64,000 bases of DNA from Rhizomicrobium sp. (GTDB taxonomy: Bacteria; Pseudomonadota; Alphaproteobacteria; Micropepsales; Micropepsaceae). The notes under the pieces were generated by a model that was given only the letters and a program-made list of their open reading frames with translations, was not told the DNA's origin and made no database searches. The position numbers and the translations under genes are program-made. Below are positions 17,406 to 28,600 of this stretch, in pieces (the first letter of the stretch is position 1; each line of letters starts with the position of its first letter). The DNA is taken from contig JBBCGJ010000001.1 in assembly GCA_037200985.1 (NCBI GenBank), positions 4,068,756-4,132,755 of the forward strand, written 5' to 3'.

Positions 17406-18242
17406 ATGACCACGTACACGCACCAGACCGCACCGACGCAATTCGTCGAGGCCAAGGGAATCCGCTTCGCCTATCGCCGGTTCGGCGAGACGGGCGGCAT
17501 TCCGATCGTCTTGAACGTCCATTTCCGCGGCACCATGGACCATTGGGATCCGGCCGTGACCGATGGCTTGGCGCAGCATCGCGAAGTGATCTTGTTCGAC
17601 AATGCGGGTATCGGCGCCAGCTCGGGCCGGACGCCGGCGAGCGTGCCCGGCATGGCGACGGACGCCATCTCCTTCATCGAGGCGCTCGGGATCGGCAAGG
17701 CCAATATCCTGGGCTATTCGATCGGCGGCAAGGTCGCTCAGGAGATCGCCGTGCAGGCACCCGATCTGGTTCGCAAGCTGATCCTGGTGGGCACCGGGCC
17801 GCGCGGCGCCGACACCGCCGCCAGCAAATCCGCGGAGATCTTCTCGGCCACCTACGATCCGCCCGAACATCTCTGGATCGCCGCGCATTTCCTGCCCAAT
17901 GCGGCCGGCCGCGCGGCTGGACTGAAGTACCTCGAACGCAAGCACCGCCGTCAGGATCGCAGCCCGGAAGTCAGCGAGGTATCCGCCGCTGCTCAGTTGC
18001 AAGCGATCGTCAGCTCGAATGAGAAGACCGAGGGCGTGCTGAACTACCTGGCGGATATCCACCAACCGGCGCTGGTGGTCGATGGCAGCAACGATCTGAT
18101 CATCCCCACAATCAACGGATTCACGCTGCAACAGCACCTGCCGAACGCGCAGCTCATCATCTATCCGGATTCTAGTCACGGGCCTTTGAACCAGTATCCC
18201 GAATTGTTCGTGAAGCACGTCACGCTGTTCCTGGACGCGTGA
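17406..18242 (+). CDS. Alpha/beta hydrolase
   Basis: A 278-residue alpha/beta-hydrolase-fold enzyme without signal peptide. The nucleophile elbow is GYSIGG (Ser105), the acid is probably the Asp in VVDGSNDLI, and the His lies in DSSHGPLNQYP near the C-terminus. The lid region (about 130-190) is basic. Similar proteins are annotated as esterases or chloroperoxidase-like hydrolases; the substrate cannot be told. Part of the SDR run, with an AGCTGAGAG purine stretch before the ATG. Confidence 0.85.
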   Translation: MTTYTHQTAPTQFVEAKGIRFAYRRFGETGGIPIVLNVHFRGTMDHWDPAVTDGLAQHREVILFDNAGIGASSGRTPASVPGMATDAISFIEALGIGKANILGYSIGGKVAQEIAVQAPDLVRKLILVGTGPRGADTAASKSAEIFSATYDPPEHLWIAAHFLPNAAGRAAGLKYLERKHRRQDRSPEVSEVSAAAQLQAIVSSNEKTEGVLNYLADIHQPALVVDGSNDLIIPTINGFTLQQHLPNAQLIIYPDSSHGPLNQYPELFVKHVTLFLDA

Positions 18243-18273
18243 CGCTTGAATGGCGATGAAACCGGAGTGACCC

Positions 18274-19263
18274 ATGCCGCGCGGCGTGCGTATCCATGCT
18301 TTCGGCGGACCGGAGGTCCTGACGATCGAGGAGGTCGCGGTGCCCGTTCCCGGCCCCGGCGAGGTGCGCCTGCGGGTCAGGGCCATCGGCCTCAATCGCA
18401 CCGAAGTGACGTTTCGTACCGGCAGGTCGGCCGTCCGACCGCGGCTGCCGAGCCAGATCGGCTTCGAAGCGGCGGGTACGATCGAAGCGCTGGGGCCCGG
18501 CGTCGAAGGTTTTGCGATCGACGACCGCGTTGCCGTCATTCCCGCCTATGGCGCCGGCGAATATGGCTTCTACGGTGAAGTGTCCCTGGCGCCGGCCCGT
18601 TCGCTCGTCGCCGTGCCGCCTGCCACCACATGGGAGGAGGCGGCCGCAACCTGGACCGCCTTCGCCACCGCCTGGGCGGGGCTGGCGGACATCGCGCGGC
18701 TTTCGGCCGGCCAATTCGTCTTGATCTCCGCGGCGTCGAGCGGCGTCGGGCTCGCGGCGATTCAGGTGGCGCGTGCGCTGGGCGCGGTGCCGATTGCGCT
18801 CACCCGCAGCTCGTCCAAAGCAAAAGAATTGTACGCGCGGGGCGCGGCGCATGTCGTTGCCGCCGGCGAACAGGATTTGGTAGCCGAGGTCAAGCGCATC
18901 ACCGACGGCAAGGGCGCGGACGTCGTGTTCGATTCCGTGGCCGGGCCGGACTTCGCGCAGCGGATCGAGGCGACGGCCCCTGGCGGTCTGGTGATCGTCT
19001 ATGGCGCGCTGGGCGGCGCCGAGGCGCGGTTGCCGGTCATGCCGCTGCTCGGCCGCAATCTCACCATACGCGGCTTCGGGCTGCCGGCGATCACCAGAGA
19101 CGACGCCAAGCTCGCGGCGCTCAAGGCCGTCGTCATGAGCGGCCTCGTATCGGGTGCCTTCAAGCCCGCGATAGCCAAAGTTTTCCGCTTCGACGACATC
19201 GTGGCGGCGCATCGCTATCTGGAGTCCGGCGAAAAGATCGGAAAGGTCGTCGTGACCGTGTGA
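18274..19263 (+). CDS. Zinc-less quinone oxidoreductase-like MDR family protein
   Basis: A 329-residue medium-chain dehydrogenase. The N-terminal GroES-like domain (HAFGGPEVLTIEEVAVPVPGPGEV) lacks the Cys/His set of zinc alcohol dehydrogenases, and the Rossmann domain carries AASSGVGLAAIQVARALG. This matches NADPH:quinone reductase or enoyl reductase members of the MDR family. It would reduce activated double bonds or quinones with NAD(P)H. It lies 31 bp after the hydrolase and 31 bp before the SnoaL-like gene, all on one strand. Confidence 0.85.
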   Translation: MPRGVRIHAFGGPEVLTIEEVAVPVPGPGEVRLRVRAIGLNRTEVTFRTGRSAVRPRLPSQIGFEAAGTIEALGPGVEGFAIDDRVAVIPAYGAGEYGFYGEVSLAPARSLVAVPPATTWEEAAATWTAFATAWAGLADIARLSAGQFVLISAASSGVGLAAIQVARALGAVPIALTRSSSKAKELYARGAAHVVAAGEQDLVAEVKRITDGKGADVVFDSVAGPDFAQRIEATAPGGLVIVYGALGGAEARLPVMPLLGRNLTIRGFGLPAITRDDAKLAALKAVVMSGLVSGAFKPAIAKVFRFDDIVAAHRYLESGEKIGKVVVTV

Positions 19264-19294
19264 GCATTTCAATCCCCTCGTACCGGAGCGAGCC

Positions 19295-19696
19295 GTGACC
19301 AAATCCACCGCAGAAGCGAACAAGACTCTGGTGATCGAAGCGTTCGACGCGCTGTTCAACAGGCGGGACTATGCGGCGGCCGAAAAATTCTGGTCGCCGG
19401 ACTACGTCCAGCACAGCGCCCACATCAAACCCGGCCGCAAGGGTCTGTTCGACCTGGTCAAGAGTCTGCCGGAAAGCCTGCGCTACGAGCATGGGCTGAT
19501 CCTCGCCGGCGACGACCATGTGATGGTGCATGGCCGCTTCTCCGGCCATGGCCGGCCGCGCAGCTGGATCGGCGTCGATATTCTGCGCATCGCCGACGGC
19601 GTGCTGGCCGAGCACTGGGACGTTCTGCAGGACGAAGCGACGCGCGCGGAATCGCAGAGCGGGCTGCCGATGTTCGGCTCGACCTTTGCAACGTGA
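19295..19696 (+). CDS. SnoaL-like / NTF2-fold protein
   Basis: A 133-residue protein with the alpha+beta cone pattern of the SnoaL family: an N-terminal helix EANKTLVIEAFDALFNRRDYAAAEKFWSPDYVQHSAHI and later VHGRFSGHGRPRSWIGVDILRIADGVLAEHWDVLQDE. Family members bind small hydrophobic ligands or act as cyclases or isomerases; many are of unknown role. The start is a GTG at 19295 with GGAG upstream. It is the last small gene before egtD in the co-directional run. Confidence 0.82.
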   Translation: MTKSTAEANKTLVIEAFDALFNRRDYAAAEKFWSPDYVQHSAHIKPGRKGLFDLVKSLPESLRYEHGLILAGDDHVMVHGRFSGHGRPRSWIGVDILRIADGVLAEHWDVLQDEATRAESQSGLPMFGSTFAT

Positions 19697-19707
19697 GGCG
19701 AACGACG

Positions 19708-20778
19708 ATGACCGACCTTCCCGCCGACGCGCTTGCAGCCCATCGCGGCTCGGATCGCCGGAGGATCGGGCGTTCGGCGGATATGACGGTCGATTTGTCC
19801 GGAACGCTCTTCGACGATCGACACAGGTGCTTCGCCTCCGATGTCGTCGCCGGTCTGTCGGAGAAAGAAAAGAAACTGCCGCCGAAATATTTTTACGACG
19901 CAGCAGGCTCTCGTCTGTTCCAGGAAATCTGCAGGACGTCGGAATATTATGTGACGCGCTCGGAAACCGCGCTGCTCCGGCAGATCTCGGCGGAGCTCGC
20001 CGCGGGGATCCCCGATGGTGCCGCGCTGATAGAGTTCGGAAGCGGCGACAGCGTCAAGACGCGTTTGCTGCTGGACGCCGCGCCGCAACTCTCGGCCTAT
20101 GTGCCGATCGATATCAGCAAGGACGCGCTGGCCGGCGCCGCGGCGGACCTGGCACGAGACTATCCGTGGATGACGATCGCGCCGGTGGTCGAAGACTTCA
20201 CCGGACGGTTCGATCTGCCGGCTTCCGTGGAGGGCTGTCCCAAGGTCGGCTTCTTTCCGGGCTCGACGCTCGGCAATTTCGATCCGGACGACGCGGTGGA
20301 ATTCCTGTCTTCGGCGCGGCGGATACTGGGGCGGCACGCCACCATTTTCGTCGGCGTGGACCTGGTCAAGGACGCGGAGACGCTCGCCGCCGCCTATGCC
20401 GATTCCGAAGGCGCCACCGCACAATTCAACAAGAACCTGCTGACGCGCATAAATCGCGAGCTGTCCGGAGACTTCGACGCGGACGCTTTCGATCACCTGG
20501 CGCTGTGGAACCGCGAAAGCGGCCGCGTCGAGATGCATCTGGTGAGCCGCAGGGACCAGGTCGTCAAAGCGGCCGGCCATAGCTTCGCCTTCAAGAAGGG
20601 CGAGCGGCTTCACACCGAAAATTCCTACAAATTCACCGCCGACTCGTTCGCGCTTCTGGCCGCGCGATCCCATTGGTCCGTGGCCGGCGCCTGGGTCAGC
20701 GCCAAGCCGGAGGTTGCCCTGTTCCGTCTCGTATCGGCGCCCGGCGATCGCGCCGAAGACATGCGTGCAAGGCCGTGA
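19708..20778 (+). CDS. egtD: L-histidine N(alpha)-methyltransferase EgtD
   Basis: A 356-residue SAM-dependent methyltransferase. The hallmarks are LPPKYFYDAAGSRLFQEI, EYYVTRSE, the SAM motif EFGSGDSVKT (110-118), PIDIS, and FFPGSTLGNF. Near the C-terminus YKF appears after HTENS, as in EgtD. It trimethylates His to hercynine, the first step of ergothioneine synthesis, in the cytosol. EgtB, which adds the sulphur, is normally adjacent but is not in this window. The start ATG 19708 lies 11 bp after the SnoaL-like gene, and its stop overlaps the GTG of the esterase gene. Confidence 0.87.
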   Translation: MTDLPADALAAHRGSDRRRIGRSADMTVDLSGTLFDDRHRCFASDVVAGLSEKEKKLPPKYFYDAAGSRLFQEICRTSEYYVTRSETALLRQISAELAAGIPDGAALIEFGSGDSVKTRLLLDAAPQLSAYVPIDISKDALAGAAADLARDYPWMTIAPVVEDFTGRFDLPASVEGCPKVGFFPGSTLGNFDPDDAVEFLSSARRILGRHATIFVGVDLVKDAETLAAAYADSEGATAQFNKNLLTRINRELSGDFDADAFDHLALWNRESGRVEMHLVSRRDQVVKAAGHSFAFKKGERLHTENSYKFTADSFALLAARSHWSVAGAWVSAKPEVALFRLVSAPGDRAEDMRARP

Positions 20779-21839
20779 CGCGTTTCCTTCGGTGGGCCGG
20801 CGGTCTGGTCGTTTTGCTGGGTATAGGGATATTTCTCGTTTTCTGGCTCAGCCCCTGGCCGGCGGCCTATCTCATCTCGCTGGCGTTCGCGCGCGGCGAT
20901 GCTGCGTCCGAAGCGGCGCTGGCGAAGCATGTTCCCGCCGGTATCGCCGAACGGCGCGACCTTGCTTATGGCCCCGCCACGGCCGAGCGGTTCGATATCT
21001 TCTACCCCGCGGGCACGAAGACGCAGCGGCCGGCGATCGTGTGGGTGCATGGCGGCGGATGGATCGCCGGCAGCAAGGAAGGCGTCTCGAACTATCTGAA
21101 GGTGCTGGCCGGTCATGGCTACACCGCTGTCGCCCTCGAATATTCCATGGGCCCGGAATCGAAATACCCCGAGCCCGTCCGGGAGGTGAACGAAGCGCTC
21201 GGATACCTGGTTCACAACGCAGCCGCTCTGCACATCGACCCTGGCGCGCTTGTCCTGGCGGGTGATTCCGCGGGCGCCCAGATCGGCGCGCAAACGGCCA
21301 TTCTCAACACGGACGCGGGCTATGCGCGGCGGCTCGGCATCAAGCCGGCACTGGCGCCCGACGGGATCAGAGCCGTCATGCTGCTGTCCGGCTTCTACGA
21401 CGCCGGGGCGGTCGATTTCCGCGGAGACTGGGGCTGGCTCTTCAGGACCATCCTGTGGGCCTATTCAGGCGTGAAGAATCTCCCGCGGGACGAGCAGTTC
21501 AAGCTGCTATCCGTGACCGACTATGTGACGCCTGCATTCCCGCGAACGTTCATCTCGAGCGGCAATGGCGATCCGCTGGCGCCGCAGGCGGTTGCGCTGA
21601 CGCGGAAGCTCGAAGGTCTGGGCGTCGGCGTCGACAGTCTGTTTTTCCCGGCCGCCTACGCGCCCGCGCTCCGGCACGAATATCAGTTCAACCTCGACAC
21701 GGCCGGCGGACGATTGGTTCTGACGCGGATGCTGGCGTTCCTCGCCGCAACGCTGAAAACCAGGCGATCTCCGCCGGCTGCAGCCATGCGTCATGCGAAA
21801 TTTCTGGGTCCCAGCGGCGCCTTGCGGACCGCGACATGA
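20775..21839 (+). CDS. Membrane-anchored alpha/beta hydrolase (HSL/BD-FAE-like esterase)
   Basis: A 354-residue protein. A hydrophobic segment at about residues 7-35 anchors or exports it. The catalytic domain has HGGGW (92-96) for the oxyanion hole, GDSAG with nucleophile Ser165, and a His in the LRHEYQFN region near the end. This is the hormone-sensitive-lipase/BD-FAE-like esterase pattern. The start GTG 20775 overlaps the egtD TGA by four bases (GTGA), so the two are translated together. Because of the anchor, the active domain probably faces the periplasm. Its relation to ergothioneine is unknown. Confidence 0.82.
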   Translation: MTRFLRWAGGLVVLLGIGIFLVFWLSPWPAAYLISLAFARGDAASEAALAKHVPAGIAERRDLAYGPATAERFDIFYPAGTKTQRPAIVWVHGGGWIAGSKEGVSNYLKVLAGHGYTAVALEYSMGPESKYPEPVREVNEALGYLVHNAAALHIDPGALVLAGDSAGAQIGAQTAILNTDAGYARRLGIKPALAPDGIRAVMLLSGFYDAGAVDFRGDWGWLFRTILWAYSGVKNLPRDEQFKLLSVTDYVTPAFPRTFISSGNGDPLAPQAVALTRKLEGLGVGVDSLFFPAAYAPALRHEYQFNLDTAGGRLVLTRMLAFLAATLKTRRSPPAAAMRHAKFLGPSGALRTAT

Positions 21840-21852
21840 GAAGCGAAGCGCG

Positions 21853-22506
21853 TCATGCCCGCGCGCGGAGCGGAACGACGATCGGCTCCTTGCGGGCCGA
21901 CCAACGCGTCCGCATCAGTTCGGCGACGGCCTCGGTCTGTTGCGAGAGGAACCGCTCCGAGGTGGGATCCGCCGACCAGACGCGCTGCGCCTCGCGCGGC
22001 GACAGGAAGAAGAACGAACAGGCGCCCATCAATATGTAATAGTCATGCACCGAAACCGCATGGCCGAGCGCCCCCTCGAGCGCGGCGACGAACCGGCGGA
22101 TGTGATGCTCGATCGCGTAATCCGCCAGCGCGCTGCCGCGGCGGCTCTCGATCACCATGATGCGCATGAATTCCGGGGTCTCCGCGTTGGCGACGACGAG
22201 GGCCCGCACGACCGCGTTAACCGTGTCGTCCTTGCGACCGGCCGCCGAAAAAATCCGCTGCATGGATTGCCCGACGCGATCGGCCAGGCGGTCGATCACT
22301 GCGCGCCAAAGTCCCTTGCGCGAGCGGAAATGGTAAACGAGCAGCCCGCGCTCGACCTTCGCCGCCCTTTCGAGCGCGAGCGTCGAGGCGCCCTCGAACC
22401 CCGACCTGGCAAAAGCCTTGGTCGCGGCGTCGAGCAGCCTGGTCTTTGTCGCTTCTGCTCGCCTTTGAGGCGCGCGCCGGCGACGACGGGGGGAAACCGT
22501 TGGCAT
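21853..22506 (-). CDS. TetR-family transcriptional regulator
   Basis: A 217-residue repressor-like protein. The N-terminal HTH is typical: TRLLDAATKAFARSGFEGASTLALERAAKVERGLLVYHFRSRKGLWRAVI (about residues 24-75). A basic Arg-rich stretch precedes it. The C-terminal helical ligand domain has an unusual FFFLSPREAQRVW segment like TetR_C_33-type regulators. Start ATG 22506; an in-frame GTG at 22527 is an alternative. It is divergent from the giant adhesin gene, and overlapping inverted repeats lie in the gap, so autoregulation and control of the adhesin are likely but inferred. Confidence 0.85.
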   Translation of the reverse strand: MPTVSPRRRRRAPQRRAEATKTRLLDAATKAFARSGFEGASTLALERAAKVERGLLVYHFRSRKGLWRAVIDRLADRVGQSMQRIFSAAGRKDDTVNAVVRALVVANAETPEFMRIMVIESRRGSALADYAIEHHIRRFVAALEGALGHAVSVHDYYILMGACSFFFLSPREAQRVWSADPTSERFLSQQTEAVAELMRTRWSARKEPIVVPLRARA

Positions 22507-22539
22507 GGCAACATCGCGTATAACCACCCGTCACATTAC

Positions 22540-22568
22540 GTTCAATAAATTTGCTGTTGAACAAATTT
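22540..22568. promoter_or_regulatory. Overlapping inverted repeats, candidate TetR operator
   Basis: Two nested inverted repeats: GTTCAA (22540-22545) with TTGAAC (22557-22562), and AAATTTG (22547-22553) with CAAATTT (22562-22568). They lie in the AT-rich gap between the divergent TetR and adhesin genes, the usual place for a TetR-family operator. The TTG that opens the longest adhesin frame (22551) falls inside this site, which argues for a later true start. Confidence 0.5.
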
Positions 22569-22637
22569 AATTTTCGGGATGAAATAAGTTGCGCTCAACT
22601 CGGGTCGGCGTCGAATTCCAGAGCCCGGCGGCGCAAG

Positions 22638-25600
22638 ATGTCATGTGCGTGCGGATATCGTGCCGCACGGGGTGGGGTGATTTTGGCTGGCGGCTTTAGG
22701 CTTCGCGCGCGCGCGGGCATTGTCATGGCATTCGCGGCGTCGACCTTGGCGCTGACCCTCGCGCCGGCGTCGGCCGACAACACGATCTGTACCGATCACG
22801 GCACCGGCACGGGCAATGGCGCCCAAGCCTCGACGAACCATTCCACCGCCTGCGGCGCAAGCTCCTTTGCAAACGGCGCCTTTTCCTCGGCTTATGGCGA
22901 CAGCAGCTCGGCATCGGGCACCCAGAGTGCGGCCTTCGGCAACGGAGCCTCCGCGTCCGGCATCAGTTCCGCCGCCTTCGGCGACGACACGGTGGCGTCG
23001 GGCGACTACACGATTGCGGCGGGCGCGAACGCGGCCTCGACCGCGCCGTCCGCTGTCGCCTTGGGCGGCGGCGACGGCCTGTCGACGATGGGCGCGCAGG
23101 CGAGCGGCACCGGTGCGATCGCGGTCGGCACCAACAGCATCGCGCTGAACAATGGCGACACCGTCATCGGTTATGCGGCCCAGGCCGCCGGCGGCAACAG
23201 CTTCGCCGGCGGCATCAATTCCACCGCGACCGGCGCCAGCGCCGTCGCCCTCGGCGACAGCGCTTCGGCGGCCGGCGACTACGCCTTCGCCGGCGGCGTG
23301 GGCACCATCGCCAACAGCAACGAATCCGTCGCGATCGGCGGCGGCGGCGGCAGCGACGCGGGCGCCGATGCCGAAGGCATCGGCTCGCTCGCCTTTGGCG
23401 CCAACAGCGTCGCCGGCGGCACGGGAAACCACAACATCGCGCTAGGCTTCGGCTCCAGCGCCGATGGCGGCGACAGCATTGCGGCGGGGTCCGGCGCGAT
23501 CGCCACCGGCACGCGCGGCGCCGCGTTCGGCTACAATGCGCAGGCGCTCGGCACCGCCTCCTTCGCGGGCGGCACGGGCGCGACGGCCCATTCCGACTAC
23601 GCCATCGCCATCGGCGGCGGTGACGGCGGCGGCAATGCGTCGGCTGCCTCCTATGGCGACGACGCCGTCGCCATCGGCGCCAGGAGCGTCGCTGGCGTGG
23701 CGACGACCGATCCCGCCTACAATTTCCAGAACCACGACACGGCGGTCGGCTTTGCGGCCGAGGCCACCGGCGGCGACAGCCTTGCGCTGGGCTACGGCGC
23801 GATCTCCTCCGGCGGTACCAGTACCGCGCTCGGCCACAATGCGAGCGCCGCCGGCAATGACAGCTTCGCGGGCGGCTACAGCGCATCCGCAAGCGCCTTC
23901 GATGCGATCGCCATCGGCGATACGGCGAATGCCGGCAGCAGCAGCGCCATTGCCCTGGGCAGCCATTCGGCGGCGGTGGGGGCCGGCGGCATCGCCATCG
24001 GCGGCGGCGACGGCACGCCGGGCAACATGGCGGCGCAAGCCTTCAACGACGATTCCATCGCCTTGGGCGCGAAGAGCGTAGCCGGTGTGAACTCCTCCGA
24101 CCCCGCCTACAACTTTCAGAGCCGCGACACGTCGATCGGCTTTGCGGCGCAGGCCACCGGCGGCAACAGTGCGGCCTTCGGTGCCTCGAGCGCGGCGAGC
24201 GGAGCCTACAGCCTGGCCGGCGGCTCCTTTGCGAATGCTGGGGGCGCCAATTCCGTCGCCATCGGGGGCGGAGACAATGGCGGCAACGGCCATGGCGCGG
24301 TCACCTACAACACCGGCGACATCGCCATCGGCACCGACAGCGTGGCCGGCGTCAGCGGCAGCGCCACGGCCACGCAGGACGTCGCCATCGGCAGGTTCGC
24401 AAGCGCCACGGGCGGCGATGGCTCGGCCTATGGCAGCGGCAGCACGGCAAGCGGTTCCGCGGCCTCGGCCATCGGGGTGGACAGCACGGCGAGCGGCGAT
24501 CTGAGCTCCGCTTTCGGCGTGTTCAGCACGGCGAGCGGCAATTCCAGCGTGGCCCTCGGCGCCGGCGGCACCGCGAGCGGCGATCTGAGCACGGCCTTGG
24601 GCGCGTCAAGCTCGGCGGGCGGCGTTTTCAGCCTGGCCGGCGGTTCCTTTGCGCATGCGGTGGGTGCCAATTCCGTCGCCATCGGCGGCGGGGACAACGC
24701 CGTCAACGGCAACGGCGCCGTCACCTACAATGCCGGCGACATCGCCCTCGGCACCAACAGCGTGGCGGGCTTCGACGGGACGTCGAGCTCCTATGCCGGC
24801 CAGACCTACGACACCGCGGTCGGTTTCGCCGCTCAGGCGACGGGCGGCTCCGCGCTGTCGCTGGGCTATGGCGCGAGCGCCACGGCGAGCAATGCGGTCG
24901 CGCTCGGCGCGGGCTCGGTCGCGAACGTCGCGAACAGCGTCTCGGTCGGAACGCCGTCCGGCCTGCGCACCATAGAGAATGTCGCCGACGGCACGGTCGC
25001 GTCCGGCAACCATCAGGCCGTCAGCGGCAACGAGCTCTACACCGCGCTGCAAGGCGTCTCCGGGGTCGCCGATTCGATCTCCGATACCGGCACCGGCACG
25101 GCCACGGCGAGCGGCACCGACGCGCTGGCGGTCGGCGCCGGCGCGAGCGCCACGGGCACGAACGCGATCGCCTTCGGCATCGGCGCGGTTTCGGCGGCGA
25201 ACTCCGTCGTTACCGGCAACAGCGCGACCGACAATGGCGCCACCGGCGTCTCGATCTACGGCACCGGCGCCAGCACCGGCGCCACCGCCATCGATTCGAC
25301 GGTGATCGGCTTCAATGCCACGGCCCAAGGCGCGAACGGCATCGCCATCGGCGGCAGCGCGACGAGCGCCGATGCCGCGGCCAGCTACAGCACCGGCGCG
25401 ATCGCCGTCGGTACCGAGGCGGCCGCGGGCTCGCTCGCCAGCAGCGGCACGAAGCAGATCGCCATCGGATACGGCGCCAGCGCGCGCGACGATGCCGATA
25501 TCGCGCTGGGCGCCGGCGCCGCGGCGTCCAGTTCCAGCGCCGCCGCCCTCGGCAACAATGCACGCGCCACGGGCGCCTACAGCCTCGCCGCGGCACACGG

Positions 25601-28600
25601 CGCCACCTCCTATGGCGCCAGCAGCGTCGCGCTGGGCGACGGCGCGACGGCCTGGGGCAACAACACCTTTGCCGGCGGTCATGGCGCCAATGCCTATAAC
25701 AGCGGCAATATCGCGATCGGCAATGGCGCAGCCGCCGGCGTCTTCGGCACCTCCCTGACCGGCGATACCGCGATCGGCAACGCCGTCGCTGCCACCGGCA
25801 CCTCCGCGAGCGCCTTTGGTGCTTCGGCCACGGCCAGCGGTGATTACAGCTCCGCCTTCGGCCTCGGTGCCACGGCCTCGAGCGATCGTACCGTCGCCCT
25901 CGGCAGCAGCGCGACGGCCAGCGGCAGCCACAGCTTCGCCGGCGCCTACGATTCCACCGCCTCCGGGATCAGCAGCATCGCGCTGGGCGACAATGCGGCG
26001 ACGTACGGCGACTACAGCATCGCCGGCGGCTATTTCGCCGACGCCCATGGCAGCAACAGCGTGGCGTTGGGCCCGAACACGTCGGCCGCCGGCGGCAGCG
26101 CCGTGGCGCTCGGCTCGGACGCCAATGCGGCCAATCTGGATTCCGTGGCGCTCGGCGCGGAATCGCATGTCACCGCGGACAATGCCGTGGCGCTCGGCGC
26201 CGGCTCGCTGGCCGATCAGGTGAACACGGTGTCGGTCGGCACCAGCGGCAATGAGCGCAAGATCGTCAATCTGGCGGCCGGCGACGTCGCGTCGGGCAGC
26301 ACCGATGCGGTGAACGGCGGTCAGCTCTACACGCTGCAGCAGGACGTCTCGTCCCTGAGCTCGAGCTCGGCGGTGACCTATTTCACCACGGCGTCCACCG
26401 GTGCGTCCCCCACCGCGACCGGCACCGACGCCATGGCGTTGGGCTCCGGCGCAAGCGCGAGCGGGACGAACGCCATCGCCATCGGCGCCAATACCGTTTC
26501 CGCCGCCGACTCCATCGTCACCGGCAACAGCGCCACCGACAACGGCGCCACCGGCGTGTCGATCTACGGCACCGGCGCGAACACCGCCAGCGGCGCCAAC
26601 AACGCGACGGTGATCGGCTACAACGCCAACGCCGCCGGCCTCGGCGACATCGCCATCGGCGGCGACGCCAGCTCGGCCTTCGCCGCGTCCACCTCCGGCA
26701 CCTATTCCATCGCCATCGGCAACCGCTCGGCCGCGACCGCCAGCGAAGCCACCGCGCTCGGCTACAACGCGGCGGCGTCGGGCGAGAACAGCTTCGCCGG
26801 CGGCTCCTATTCCGTTGCGGAGGGCGATTCGGCCGTCGCCATCGGCGGCAATTCGGACTTCTCCTCCGTTGCCCATGAGGACAATTCCGTCGCCATCGGC
26901 CCGGGCGCCACGGCGGGCGCGAGCGGCGGCACCGACGGCAACCAGATCGCGCTGGGCAACCAGAGCGCGGCGACCGGCGCCTCGGCCATCGCCCTCGGCG
27001 ATACCGCGATCGGCGACGGGACCAACGCGATGGCGTTCGGCACGGCGGCCAGCGCCAGCGGCGACAACGCGATAGCGTTCGGCGCCAACGCGGTCTCGGC
27101 GGCCAACTCGCTCGTCTTCGGCGCCAATGCCACAGACAACAACGCGACCGGCGTTTCGCTCTTCGGCACCGGCGCGAGCGCGGATGCGACGGCGATCGAC
27201 TCCGTCGTGGTCGGCCAGAACGGCTCGACCTTCGGCGCCAACGGCATCGCCATCGGCGGCGGCGACGCGGTCGGCACCGGCGCGGGCACCGATGCCGCGG
27301 TCTCCTACGGCCCCGGCGACATCGCCATCGGCACGAACAGCACCGCCGGCGTCACCGGCGAGAGCACGCTCGATCCCGACACCGCACTCGGCTATGACAG
27401 CCACGCGACCGGCGGGCGCAGCTCGGCCTTCGGCGTCGGCGCCACCGCCGACGATTTCGGCGCCACCGCCGTGGGCGTCGGAAGCTGGGCCCACAATCTC
27501 GGCGCGTCGGCCTTCGGACCGGGGGCCTTCGCGCTCGGCGAAAGCAGCGTCGCCCTCGGCGACACGGCGGCGGCCGCTGGGGCATCCAGCTTCGCTGGGG
27601 GCTTCCAATCGGTTGCCATCGGCGACAGCAGCGTGGCGATCGGCGATCATGCCGCGTCACTGGCCGACGACGCGACCTCCGTCGGCGCGCTGGCCACGGC
27701 CAGCGGCACCGGCAGCACCGCGCTCGGCTCGACCGATGACAGCTTTACGACCGCCGCCGGTCTCGACAGCCTCGCGATCCAGGGCGGCGACGCCGAAGGC
27801 GATTACAGCATTGCCACCGGCGACGCCTCGCGCGCAAACGGCACGGGATCGGTGGCGATCGGCGGCGGCGACGTGAACAATGGCGGATCGACCGCCGGCG
27901 CCACGACCTATAATGACGGCGACGTCGCGCTGGGTGCCGGCAGCGTCGCGGGCGTCAGCGCCGGCAGCGGCGCCTTCGATACCGCGCTCGGCTATGGCAG
28001 CTCCGCCTTGGGCGGGCAGAGCTTCGCCGGCGGCTATCAATCGGCTGCCAACGGCGTCGGCGATGTGGCTATCGGAACGCAGAGCATTGCCGGCAGCGGC
28101 GCCGCCGGCGACGACGGCAATGTCGCGCTGGGCCCGAACGCCTCCGCCCAGGGCGGCGGCGCCTTCGCCGCCGGGACGGACGCCAGCGCCAGCGGCAGCG
28201 GGGCCATCGCCCTCGGTGCCCATACGATCTCGGCGGCGAACTCGACCGTGATCGGCAGCGGCGCGACGGACAATGCATTCATCGATGCCTCCGTATTTGG
28301 CGCCAATGCCCAGGTGGGCGCGGACGGCAACACCGCGATCGGGTTCAATTCCAGCGCATCCGCCGCCAACGCGACCGCGATCGGCAATGGCGCGAGCGCC
28401 ACCGGCGCGAACGCCGTCGCCGTCGGCCATGGCTCGACGGCGACCGCCGCGAACACCTTCTCGGTCGGCGCGCCGGGCGCCGAACGCACCGTCGTCAATG
28501 TCGCCCCGGGGCTTCTGTCCGCGACCAGCACCGAGGCGGTGAACGGCAGCCAGCTCTACGCGACCAACCAGCAGGTATCGACCAACACGACCAACATCGC

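Noticed and set aside
22551..22637. TTG at 22551 as the start of the adhesin
   Set aside because: It lies within the candidate TetR operator and gives an N-terminus without signal-peptide character; ATG 22638 or GTG 22677 is more likely.
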